Part shown: positions 24,765 to 32,352 of the stretch, in pieces | Layout: each line of letters opens with the position of its first letter | How positions within the stretch are numbered: position 1 is the first letter of the stretch | Source: Desulfamplus sp. | Lineage (GTDB): Bacteria > Desulfobacterota > Desulfobacteria > Desulfobacterales > Desulfobacteraceae | Reading direction: 5' to 3' | Length of the DNA: 38,041 nucleotides | Assembly: GCA_015232455.1 (NCBI GenBank) | Contig: JADFZQ010000029.1 | Coordinates: 1-38,041 of the forward strand | Program-made: the position numbers and the translations under genes | The notes under the pieces: generated by a model | What the model was told of the DNA's origin: nothing | The model's input: the letters and a program-made list of their open reading frames with translations, nothing else | The model's database searches: none

Positions 24765-24788
24765 TGTAATATTTAACTATATTTTACA
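24765..24788. promoter_or_regulatory. TGTAATA-N10-TTTTACA site 4
   Basis: One arm mismatch; spacer TTTAACTATA. It overlaps the last codons of the 114-aa gene and lies upstream of the ardC leader hairpin. Confidence 0.45.
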
Positions 24789-25117
24789 TCACATTTACTC
24801 ATGTCTATTTCCCAATCATCCAATTTGGCGGATGAGCTAAACCCGTTATTCAACCAAATACCGCTTACACACTCTGGATGGTGCTTGGCGTCAAATTCTA
24901 TGAATTTACGGCATATATATCTCCACATTCCGCATCCTACTGTTGGATAGCCGATAATGCGATAAATAGTATCCCAATTTGGCAGTACTATTTTATATAT
25001 ATTAATTAAGCAGTCGTGCTGGTGGGTTGCATTGTTAAAAATATCATCTATTTTTTCTTGTAATTCGGCTCTACTGAGTTTGATTGATGCTGGTTTTAGA
25101 ACACTTTTTGTAGTCAT
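24773..25117 (-). CDS. Hypothetical protein, 114 aa
   Basis: Unrecognised. AAAAAGGAAAT precedes the ATG. It has a helical N-terminal third (RAELQEKIDDIFNN) and a Trp/Cys/Gly-rich middle (GYPTVGCGMWRYICRKF). It is probably a soluble small protein of the phage-like early type, flanked by hairpins on both sides. Confidence 0.6.
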   Translation of the reverse strand: MTTKSVLKPASIKLSRAELQEKIDDIFNNATHQHDCLINIYKIVLPNWDTIYRIIGYPTVGCGMWRYICRKFIEFDAKHHPECVSGIWLNNGFSSSAKLDDWEIDMSKCDVKYS

Positions 25118-25158
25118 TTTTATTATTTCCTTTTTTTAATGATGTTTCAAAAATAGAA

Positions 25159-25189
25159 AAGCCCTCTTGGGAGAATCCCAAAAGAGCTT
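25159..25189 (-). terminator. Terminator-like hairpin before the 114-aa gene
   Basis: AAGC..TCTTGGGA pairs with TCCCAA(A)AGA.GCTT with a bulge and a small loop; TTTTCTATTTTTG follows on the minus strand. It is 41 nt from the start. Confidence 0.7.
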
Positions 25190-25221
25190 CTGCTGAAAAA
25201 CTAAGTTGTATTAAATAATTA

Positions 25222-26049
25222 CTACCAATCCTTACATGCGTTACTATACTCACAAGAGGAGCATAGAAAGCTTTGAACTGGATAAAACACCCTATTTGAT
25301 ATTCCACTAAGTACGGCAGAAGCTATTTTAGCGAATCTTTTTCTATCTTCTTTAGTGCGAATTGTTTTTATTTGCTGCAGCTTTGGTTCTTTTGTTTTCA
25401 AAAGAACGTCAAACCTACAATCTATATCAGCTTTAGGGTCTATATATTTATTAGCAGCAAGGATATAGGAGTAACTGGTAAGCTGTTGATCTTGATGTAC
25501 TGCTTCTTGACTCATAGATTTAGATGCGGTTTTGAAATCTACTACGATAAGCTCACCTATATTATTTTTAATAAGGAGATCAATAACTCCTACTAATTTA
25601 TATTCAGTAGGTTGTTTATTTTCATCATACAGGATAGCAGATAGAGGTAAATCAACTGCCACAACTTCTTCTGTAAAATTAAAGTTATCATAAAATACCT
25701 TGAGCATAGAGTTTCCCATAGAAATAGCACTATTAACATCCGATATTGTTTTACTAAAAATGACAGGTACTTCTGTATTGTTAATATCCAAGGTAAGTGA
25801 TGTCTGAAAGGTGTCTGTAATGGCCTGGAATGGCTCTATCTGAGCATTCTTATGCGAGCAGCAGAGCATATTTATTGCTGTATGAATGCTGCTGCCTAAT
25901 ATTAAATTTATACTTAATGACTCAGGTTTCTTACCTTCTACATACTTGTATAAAAATTTTAATGAACAATTACGGTAGCAGCTAACAGCTGAATACGAAA
26001 TATGTAAATCTTCATTAGTTATTTCTTCCAATGTTTTATGTTCTGACAT
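25222..26049 (-). CDS. PD-(D/E)XK nuclease with probable Fe-S cluster (Cas4/AddB-like)
   Basis: 275 aa. The RecB-like nuclease core is clear: ISYSAVSCYRNCSLKFLY at the start, GSSIHTA (His56), GVIDLL (Asp157), VVDFKTAS (Asp171, Lys173) and QLTSYSY (Gln189). A Cys at 24 or 28 with Cys263, Cys266 and Cys272 near the C-terminus (CSSCEYSNAC) fits a 4Fe-4S cluster as in Cas4 and AddB. No Cas genes are near. The next gene downstream in transcription is far, but the ERF annealing protein is encoded just before it, so the pair probably acts like lambda exonuclease and beta: resection, then annealing. Confidence 0.9.
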   Translation of the reverse strand: MSEHKTLEEITNEDLHISYSAVSCYRNCSLKFLYKYVEGKKPESLSINLILGSSIHTAINMLCCSHKNAQIEPFQAITDTFQTSLTLDINNTEVPVIFSKTISDVNSAISMGNSMLKVFYDNFNFTEEVVAVDLPLSAILYDENKQPTEYKLVGVIDLLIKNNIGELIVVDFKTASKSMSQEAVHQDQQLTSYSYILAANKYIDPKADIDCRFDVLLKTKEPKLQQIKTIRTKEDRKRFAKIASAVLSGISNRVFYPVQSFLCSSCEYSNACKDW

Positions 26050-26083
26050 AATTTTATCTCCTATTTTTGAATAAATAAAAAAA

Positions 26084-26109
26084 GGGAGAGTCCATAATGG
26101 ACACCCCCC
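26084..26109 (-). terminator. Terminator-like hairpin before the nuclease gene
   Basis: GTCCA/TGGAC core extended by G and GGG/CCC pairs across two mismatches, with seven T on the minus strand. It is 34 nt from the start. Confidence 0.7.
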
Positions 26110-26157
26110 TCAATTGAATAAAACGATACTGCAATTTACAAACTGTATTACATCACC

Positions 26158-26925
26158 TCAATTATTCGGCACTAATGATTCTATAAGTTGTGATGCATCT
26201 CTTTTAGAAAGATATTGAAGAGTTTTGCCATAATTACTAATACAAATTTTATCCAGTTCATCTTTACTTTTCTTAGCACTACCCATAAGGCTTAAAATAA
26301 ACTTATATTGTTTACCTGATAGACGACTATCATCGTTGTTGGGTTGCTGTTGGCTTTGCTGTGGTTGAGAATTATTTGGAACTGTATTAGCTGGTGGATA
26401 GTTGTTTATAGGTTGGGTTGCAGGTGGCGGCGGGGGCTGAAAATTCTGTCTAGCAGAATATGTTGATTGATTACCACTATAATTTACTTGAGACTGTAAA
26501 TGTGTTGAATGGTTGTTATTGTTGTGTTCATGCTGCATGGGGAAATCTGCATCTTTAGTGTCATCTATGTTAAAAAGTCCGTTTAAACAGTACTTTCTAG
26601 CATACGAAGATGCAGCACCTGTTATTTGGCTCTCATCCATTCCTTTTTTACTTATTGCTTCTCTTGCAAGAGCTGTTGTAACTATACATTGATCAGGTTG
26701 TTCTATGTTTATAAGAGCAGCTGTCGCTTCAACATAAAAACGATCACCAATAAGTTTGACTGCATCAGATAAAGTCAAAGATAGACCATATTGTGCCAGT
26801 AGTGGTTTTACAGCTTCTACAATATTCTCAAGCGACCTGTATTTAAAATTTCCATAGCTATTATACATATCTTTAGGTGCTTTTAATTGCGATTGCACCA
26901 GATTTAATTTCTCATAGATATTCAT
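26158..26925 (-). CDS. ERF-family single-strand annealing protein
   Basis: 255 aa. Residues 1-130 match the ERF family: YEKLNLVQSQLKAPKDMYN, FKYRSLENIVEAVKPLL and the signature GAASSYARKYCLNGLFNIDD followed by TKDAD. A disordered Pro/Gln/Asn linker covers about 130-205, then a short conserved-looking C-terminal helical domain. Such proteins anneal complementary single strands in phage recombination and genome circularisation. AAGGAGG gives the start. It is encoded immediately before the Fe-S nuclease gene. Confidence 0.93.
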   Translation of the reverse strand: MNIYEKLNLVQSQLKAPKDMYNSYGNFKYRSLENIVEAVKPLLAQYGLSLTLSDAVKLIGDRFYVEATAALINIEQPDQCIVTTALAREAISKKGMDESQITGAASSYARKYCLNGLFNIDDTKDADFPMQHEHNNNNHSTHLQSQVNYSGNQSTYSARQNFQPPPPPATQPINNYPPANTVPNNSQPQQSQQQPNNDDSRLSGKQYKFILSLMGSAKKSKDELDKICISNYGKTLQYLSKRDASQLIESLVPNN

Positions 26926-26954
26926 AACTACCTCCTTAAATTAGAAACAAAAAA

Positions 26955-26981
26955 AGCCACTTACCCATTAGATAAGTGGCT
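26955..26981 (-). terminator. Terminator-like hairpin before the ERF gene
   Basis: Perfect 9-bp stem AGCCACTTA/TAAGTGGCT, 9-nt loop, then TTTTTTGTTTC on the minus strand. It is 29 nt from the start codon. Confidence 0.88.
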
Positions 26982-27011
26982 GTAATTAATAAGCATATTG
27001 TAAATTTCATG

Positions 27012-27206
27012 TTAATATTTAACCTGCATCAACCCCTCCATCTCCTTTTGCATCATATTTTGAAGGTCTATTTTAATATCTGCTGGAATTGAGTAATCCA
27101 ATTTAATAGATGTATAGCGTTTGCAGATATTAACAAATATATCTGACCGTTCTTTCTCACTACTTTGTATAAGGTTAGTTTCTGTTATTGTCTCTGATCT
27201 ATTCAT
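27012..27206 (-). CDS. Hypothetical protein, 64 aa
   Basis: Start at 27206, with GGAGGTG upstream inside the preceding gene; start and stop overlap as ATGA, so the two are translationally coupled. It is helical and charged, with no family recognised. Confidence 0.6.
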   Translation of the reverse strand: MNRSETITETNLIQSSEKERSDIFVNICKRYTSIKLDYSIPADIKIDLQNMMQKEMEGLMQVKY

Positions 27207-27487
27207 GTAATCACCTCCGCATAAGTGTCTGGAAGCATATCGAACACTATAAAAAGTTCCCAATAATCTTGATCCAACGTTCTAAGCATATTAAACGCAT
27301 CTAACTTGCTGATAGACCTGTTATTAGAAAGTTTATCATCTGGTAAAAGAAAATGTCCGTTTTCCTTCACGGCTTTAATGTGGAGCAAGTCCTTAACCAG
27401 ATCAGGGTAAAGCCCCCTTGATGTTTCATCTGCAAGTTTAAATTTTAATGCTAAATGCCCCTTCTCTTTTTTAGCTTCCTTTTTCAT
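27203..27487 (-). CDS. Hypothetical protein, 94 aa
   Basis: CGGAGG precedes the ATG. It has a Lys-rich start (MKKEAKKEKGHLALKFKLAD) and a helical acidic end (LRTLDQDYWELFIVFDML). Unrecognised. It overlaps the 64-aa gene by four bases, making a two-gene unit bounded by hairpins on both sides. Confidence 0.6.
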   Translation of the reverse strand: MKKEAKKEKGHLALKFKLADETSRGLYPDLVKDLLHIKAVKENGHFLLPDDKLSNNRSISKLDAFNMLRTLDQDYWELFIVFDMLPDTYAEVIT

Positions 27488-27524
27488 TTTGAGCCTCCGT
27501 AATTTAGAGTATAAAAATAAAAAA

Positions 27525-27550
27525 AGCCTTTAGGACTTCTCCTAAAGGCT
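27525..27550 (-). terminator. Terminator-like hairpin before the 94-aa gene
   Basis: Perfect 11-bp stem AGCCTTTAGGA/TCCTAAAGGCT with a 4-nt loop, followed on the minus strand by TTTTTTATTTTTATAC. This is the most ideal terminator of the series. It is 37 nt from the start. A TATACT in the tail might serve as a -10 for a downstream promoter. Confidence 0.92.
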
Positions 27551-27575
27551 CGGTTAAATTTAACAAATTGTAGAT

Positions 27576-28118
27576 TCAGCCAGCTTCATTATATGACTGA
27601 GTTATGATCCCATGATCAGCAAAACTGTAATAACCATCGTCATACATCGAGATTATGAGATGTTCATGCACGGTTATTCCCATAATTTTGGCTGCTTTTA
27701 TGATGCGTTTAGTAACAGCTATATCTTCTGATGAAGGATCGACATTGCCGCTTGGGTGGTTGTGGCATAGGATCAATGATGCTGCATTACTAAGGACTGC
27801 TGGTTTAAGCACTTCTCTCGGGTGAACAGTTGCAGAAGAAAGATCGCCTGTAGAAACAATATTTAATCCTGTTATCTGATTTTTAGAGTTAAGCATAATA
27901 ATACAAAATTGCTCACGGTCTGGGTTGCCCTGTGTCTCTATGAGTCTTTTAAGTATTCCCTGAGCCTGCTGAGAAGTTGTTATCTGTTTCTGCTCAAACT
28001 GAAGATGGGAATCTCTAATAAGGGTTACTCGAAATATCGAAATGAATTTTTTATAGTTAAATTGATCACAATGCTCGTTGAATAGATACTGTTGTTTTAA
28101 TGCTGGATACGCTTTCAT
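27576..28118 (-). CDS. radC: RadC-like JAB/MPN domain protein
   Basis: 180 aa, shorter than chromosomal RadC because the N-terminal helix-hairpin-helix part is missing, as in most mobile-element copies. The metal site LCHNHPSGNVDPSSED is intact (His119, His121, Asp132). Despite the name, a DNA repair role is unproven; plasmid and phage copies are common beside antirestriction and recombination genes, as here. AAAGGAG precedes the ATG. Confidence 0.92.
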   Translation of the reverse strand: MKAYPALKQQYLFNEHCDQFNYKKFISIFRVTLIRDSHLQFEQKQITTSQQAQGILKRLIETQGNPDREQFCIIMLNSKNQITGLNIVSTGDLSSATVHPREVLKPAVLSNAASLILCHNHPSGNVDPSSEDIAVTKRIIKAAKIMGITVHEHLIISMYDDGYYSFADHGIITQSYNEAG

Positions 28119-28156
28119 AATTCTCCTTTGTTTGTTGTTGTTTATAAAAATAAAAA

Positions 28157-28186
28157 AAGGTCTGAACCATTATTGGAACAGACCTT
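28157..28186 (-). terminator. Terminator-like hairpin before radC
   Basis: Perfect 8-bp stem AAGGTCTG/CAGACCTT with a 14-nt loop; TTTTTATTTTTAT follows on the minus strand. It is 38 nt from the start. Confidence 0.85.
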
Positions 28187-28666
28187 AAAGTTGGTTAGAA
28201 TATATGTAAATTTTACTTTAGAATCAGCCTCTTAAATGCCAATTTGAGAGCCATAGACAAACCCCATACCTATCTATTCGGTTAATACAAACACCTATAG
28301 AATTAACCCTTAAAGCCCTAATTTAAGCCATAGAATTAAACAAATAGAGAGTGGGAGGGGTGTTTTAATGAGATATTTTAATTTGCAGTAGGTGGTTTAA
28401 AATGTGAGTATTATAGATGTGTTTGTGGAGTGTTGGAGCTGCAAATGATGACGCTAGCCCTATAATAATTTTATATGTCTATTCGGTTCATTTTAATTGT
28501 GTGGATGGGGCATTCACAAAACTGGTTTAAATTTTTCTACACGCCTATTATGTTGCAGTGTGTATTTAAAATGTAAAAAAGCGGGGGCTGGCTAAAAATA
28601 TTTTCGAGCCATTTATAATTAGTGATGACCACGATATGAAAAATAGGAATAGATAAGAGGTAGGAA
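28187..28666. other. 480-bp noncoding region between the 560-aa gene and radC
   Basis: No gene seen. TCTATTCGGTT occurs twice (about 28272 and 28476) and GTAAATTTTAC at 28206-28216 is a small palindrome. A transcript entering from a promoter here would meet the hairpin at 28157 before radC, so it is a candidate leader or small-RNA region. Confidence 0.4.
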
Positions 28667-28692
28667 GCTCCAGCTAATGATATAACTGGAGC
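28667..28692 (-). terminator. Hairpin after the 560-aa gene
   Basis: GCTCCAG/CTGGAGC stem with a 12-nt loop right after the stop. The T-rich tail is modest (TTCCTACC), so termination may be partial. Confidence 0.6.
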
Positions 28693-28700
28693 ATTGATAT

Positions 28701-30383
28701 TTAATTGGTTTTTGATTTTAAATGATTTTTTATTTCATCTAATTTAGCTTTATATAATTTAGTTTTCTCTTGTAATTTTTTGTATTGGGTGTCTATCTCT
28801 TTTTGTAAATCTTTAAGTATATTGTCATCAAATGCTGCTAAGTCAATTGTAAGTATTTCTGAAATAGGCATATCTGCAGGATTTAATTCTCTTTTATGTT
28901 TAGATATAAGTTCTCTAATCTTTACAACTGAACATTTTTTATTAGTTTCAGCCTCTATTGCAATAATTTCAGTGATTAACTGTTCTTTTTTATCATCAGG
29001 AGCGTAAGTTAAATTCACTTTATGACTATGCCCCAAGTTTCCGTATGCGGATGATATATTTTTATTTTCAATGTTATCAAAATAATAATCATCTAATGCA
29101 AGGTTAATAGCATCATAAATCCATGTTTTAGATGGGCTGTTACCCTGTGATTCGTTTTTAAGTTTCTTAATCAGTTTAGATATAGATTCTGTGTGATTAT
29201 ATTTTTTCTCTTTAGCTAATTGATAATCATTATTATAAAATACTTTGATGATATATTGACCAGCATCCAGCATAGCATTATGGAAGTGCTTAACAAAAAT
29301 TCCTCTTAATTTATTGAATGTTACATTAACCTTATCATCTTCTGTCATAGCTGCTACTTGATCGTCTGTAATTGCTTCATAAGCAGCATCTTCTTCTATT
29401 GTATCCATTACATAATTTTCAACTATTTCAGGTAAATTCTTGTTAATATCTGCTTGGGCGGTATCACCAACATTACCATCCTCTGTGTAACCCTTCACTT
29501 CAGTAGATAACGTGCCAGTTATTTTATTTTCTCCAGCAACCTCAGATGACTTAGTATCATCACTTTTTGTTTCTTCTGATGAGGTTAGTACTTCCGCCTC
29601 TTGTATTTCAGTTTCAACTTGTGCAGGTACTGTCTTATCTGCTTGTTCTACATCTTTATTACTCTTCTTCGCCATTCCTTCCTCCTGTGTAGTTTCTTTA
29701 ATAGCCTGCCCTATAGACCTTGCTGCTGAGTCCAAACTTTCAGTAGCTCTGATACCAGTATATTTAAACTCTAATTGAATTGATTGTGCCTGATTAAAAT
29801 TATAGGTGTTATTATTACACCATTGATTCATGTATTCAGGCTTCCAGCCCCTATAATCGCTATTATTGGGAGCTTCTAATACATTAATTTCATTGTCTTT
29901 TAACTTCTCTATCAACTTTTGGATTATCTCTTGTGCAGCTGTGTAATTTGGTTCTTCATCCTTATCAGGTTGACCGTACCCAATCAGGCACTGAGCATTA
30001 CCATCAATAGCTTCAATATTGTTATCAGCTATACCATGTATCCAAAAAACATATGTAAGACCTGCTGTATCAACTACAGCTTTAATTTTATCTATGAAGC
30101 TAATAGCCCGCTCTGCCTGCTCCACTATATTAAGATTCAGACATTTTTTTATTAAACTTGGTATTCCATTGTTTCTTTCTGGTTTACCAAATATAGGTTT
30201 ACGATAAGATGTATTAATAACAGCACTACACTCAAGATATGCTGCTATTCTTCTTGTAAGCTCGGCAGTGCCTATATCATCATAAGGTGTAGTTTCAACT
30301 GCATGTGGAGCTATAAGTAAGATATTACTATCATTTTCAATGAACTCAATAACTGCTGTATCAGCACTTGGAATTTCTGCCAT
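28701..30383 (-). CDS. 560-aa two-part protein: N-formylglutamate-amidohydrolase-like domain plus helical C-terminus
   Basis: Residues about 10-230 resemble the N-formylglutamate amidohydrolase fold: LLIAPHAVETTPYDDIG (His27, Asp36), YVFWIHGI (His116) and SIQLEF (Glu205) sit where that family has its metal and catalytic residues. An acidic low-complexity linker covers about 230-330. The C-terminal part (from KLRGIFVKHFHNAML) is helical, with AYGNLGHSHKVNLTYAP and a final coiled coil; I have a vague sense of plasmid DNA-binding proteins of the DUF3102 kind but cannot name it. GGGAGGAAAG precedes the start. It faces hsdM across a palindrome-rich promoter region. Such a fusion is unfamiliar to me. 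Confidence 0.6.
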   Translation of the reverse strand: MAEIPSADTAVIEFIENDSNILLIAPHAVETTPYDDIGTAELTRRIAAYLECSAVINTSYRKPIFGKPERNNGIPSLIKKCLNLNIVEQAERAISFIDKIKAVVDTAGLTYVFWIHGIADNNIEAIDGNAQCLIGYGQPDKDEEPNYTAAQEIIQKLIEKLKDNEINVLEAPNNSDYRGWKPEYMNQWCNNNTYNFNQAQSIQLEFKYTGIRATESLDSAARSIGQAIKETTQEEGMAKKSNKDVEQADKTVPAQVETEIQEAEVLTSSEETKSDDTKSSEVAGENKITGTLSTEVKGYTEDGNVGDTAQADINKNLPEIVENYVMDTIEEDAAYEAITDDQVAAMTEDDKVNVTFNKLRGIFVKHFHNAMLDAGQYIIKVFYNNDYQLAKEKKYNHTESISKLIKKLKNESQGNSPSKTWIYDAINLALDDYYFDNIENKNISSAYGNLGHSHKVNLTYAPDDKKEQLITEIIAIEAETNKKCSVVKIRELISKHKRELNPADMPISEILTIDLAAFDDNILKDLQKEIDTQYKKLQEKTKLYKAKLDEIKNHLKSKTN

Positions 30384-30802
30384 CTTATTAATCTTTCCTC
30401 CCTTTTAATGTGGATGGTTGCTGTTTAGTTGTAGATATATAAGCACTATTTTACATTATTTTAAAGCTGTTTTTACAGTGTAATTACACTTTTTTTACTT
30501 GTGACAGAGTGATTACATTACGGTTACAAAAACTGGATTTTTATGTAAAAAGAGGATGGATAAAATGGGGCTTTAAGGGGCTTTTTGCTGGTGCAGGATT
30601 GGGTAAGTGTAATGAGTTGTTACAGAGGGTGTTACAGCGTGTAACGGGGTAGTGACACACAATATACATATTATGAGTTATTGCTCATAATAAAAAGATT
30701 TTTAATAGAATAAATTTGCCAAAAAATAAACATTGTAATATTACAGCACAGCAATATTTTTAACAGCTACATTTGTTTTACTAATTTAATTGGAGTGATT
30801 TA
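30384..30802. promoter_or_regulatory. Divergent control region between the 560-aa gene and hsdM, rich in TGTAA/TTACA palindromes
   Basis: No gene. Palindromic sites: GTGTAATTACAC (30478-30489), GTTACAGCGTGTAAC (30631-30645) preceded by a direct GTTACAG at 30619, TTATGAG/CTCATAA (30671-30690), and TGTAATATTACA on the hsdM promoter. Single TTACA words lie between. The pattern points to one regulator controlling both directions. Confidence 0.7.
30716..30745 (+). promoter_or_regulatory. hsdM promoter with operator palindrome on the -10
   Basis: TTGCCA (30716-30721), 17-bp spacer, TATTAC (30739-30744). The perfect palindrome TGTAATATTACA (30734-30745) covers the -10, so a bound protein would block RNA polymerase. 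Confidence 0.65.
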
Positions 30803-32350
30803 ATGACATTAGACTTACAATCTCTTGAAAGCTGGCTTTGGGGTTCTGCTGATATTCTTAGAGGAAGCATTGATAGCAGCGATTTTAAAAACTACATCTT
30901 CGGGCTGCTATTCCTTAAACGTGCTAATGATGTGTTTCAAGAAGAGGTCGATAAAATTGTAGATATAAAAGGTTTAAGTAAAGAAGAAGCTGAAAATGAC
31001 CCTGACGAGCATCAGTTTTGTTTTCTTCCTGCAAATGCAAGATGGCAAAATATCATAGAAAAGACCGAGAATATAGGTGAGTCGATTGACAAGGCGTTAG
31101 CTTCAATAGAAGAGTCTAATCCTAATCTTGAAGGTGTGATGACAGCGGTTCACTTTGGTAATAAAGAGGTGTTAAGTGATTCAGTTCTCCAGCGTCTATT
31201 ACTTCACTTCAATAAATATTCACTTGGAAATAATGACCTCTACACCCCTGACCTTCTGGGCGATGCTTACGAATATCTCATCAAGATGTTTGCTGATGAT
31301 GCTGGTAAAAAAGGCGGTGAGTTCTATACTCCAAAGGGAGTTGTCAAACTCATAGTCCAGCTTATAAAGCCTGAACCCAAGAACAAGGTCTATGACCCCA
31401 CCTGTGGTTCTGGCGGTATGCTGGTTGAAAGTGCCAGATACATAGCTGAGAAAGGTGGTAAAACAGGTGGACTCTTAGATGCTGGGCTGTTTGGTCAAGA
31501 GAAGAATCTCGGAACTTGGGCTATCTGCAAAATAAACATGATACTTCATAACTATTCTGATGCTGATATTCAAAAAGGCTGCACACTTACTACTCCTAAA
31601 CATATTCAGAATGATGAGTTGATGATATTTGATAGAGTAATAGCCAATCCCCCTTTTTCTCAAAATAAGTGGTGGGACGCTGCTGAGGTTGAAGTAAAAA
31701 CTGATGATAAAGGCAAAGAGATTGCCCCTAATTACAATAAAGTTGTATCTGATTCTTACGGTAGATTCTCTTACGGTATCCCGCCTCGTGGATATGCTGA
31801 TTTAGCATTTCTCCAGCACATGATAAGTGTCCTTAAAAATGATGGTAAACTTGGTATAGTTCTTCCTCATGGAGTTCTTTTTAGAGGTGGTTCTGAGGGT
31901 AAAATAAGAGAGGGTATTTTAAGAGATGATATACTTGAGGCAGTTGTCGGGCTTCCGTCCAAGCTCTTTTATAATACTGGCATACCTGCATCAATTTTAA
32001 TTGTGAACAAGTCTAAGCCATCACAACTTAAAAATAAGGTCATCTTTATTGATGCAAGTAAAGAGTTTAAAGAGGGTAAGAACCAGAACATACTTGAAGA
32101 TGAACATGTTAATAAAATTGTTAATGCCTATGATGCTGGTGCAGAAGTTGAGAAGTTTATGCGTATCGTAGATATGAAAGAGATAGCGAAAAATGACTAC
32201 AACCTTAACATCGCCAGATACATTGACACCAGCGTATTAGAAGAAGAGATTGACCTTGCAGCAACTCTTGAGGAGATACGCAATATAGAGCTTAAAGAGA
32301 AAGAGATTGATGACAAGCTGGCTGGTTATCTTAAAGAGTTGGGGCTGTAG
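30803..32350 (+). CDS. hsdM: Type I restriction-modification methyltransferase subunit HsdM
   Basis: 515 aa, normal length. It has the N-terminal helical HsdM domain (LESWLWGSADILRGSIDSSD), the AdoMet motif DPTCGSGGM at 198-206, and the catalytic NPPF at 282-285. It makes N6-methyladenine at the sequence chosen by HsdS and is also part of the restriction complex. Its start follows TTGGAGTG; hsdS begins 2 bp after its stop. Confidence 0.97.
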   Translation: MTLDLQSLESWLWGSADILRGSIDSSDFKNYIFGLLFLKRANDVFQEEVDKIVDIKGLSKEEAENDPDEHQFCFLPANARWQNIIEKTENIGESIDKALASIEESNPNLEGVMTAVHFGNKEVLSDSVLQRLLLHFNKYSLGNNDLYTPDLLGDAYEYLIKMFADDAGKKGGEFYTPKGVVKLIVQLIKPEPKNKVYDPTCGSGGMLVESARYIAEKGGKTGGLLDAGLFGQEKNLGTWAICKINMILHNYSDADIQKGCTLTTPKHIQNDELMIFDRVIANPPFSQNKWWDAAEVEVKTDDKGKEIAPNYNKVVSDSYGRFSYGIPPRGYADLAFLQHMISVLKNDGKLGIVLPHGVLFRGGSEGKIREGILRDDILEAVVGLPSKLFYNTGIPASILIVNKSKPSQLKNKVIFIDASKEFKEGKNQNILEDEHVNKIVNAYDAGAEVEKFMRIVDMKEIAKNDYNLNIARYIDTSVLEEEIDLAATLEEIRNIELKEKEIDDKLAGYLKELGL

Positions 32351-32352
32351 TT

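Noticed and set aside
25222-26049. Cas4 of a CRISPR system
   Set aside because: The nuclease has Cas4-like motifs but no cas1, cas2 or array is present; it neighbours an annealing protein.
29512-30207. Plus-strand frames of 60-90 codons in the 560-aa gene
   Set aside because: They are Ser/Val- or Ile-rich complements without ribosome sites.
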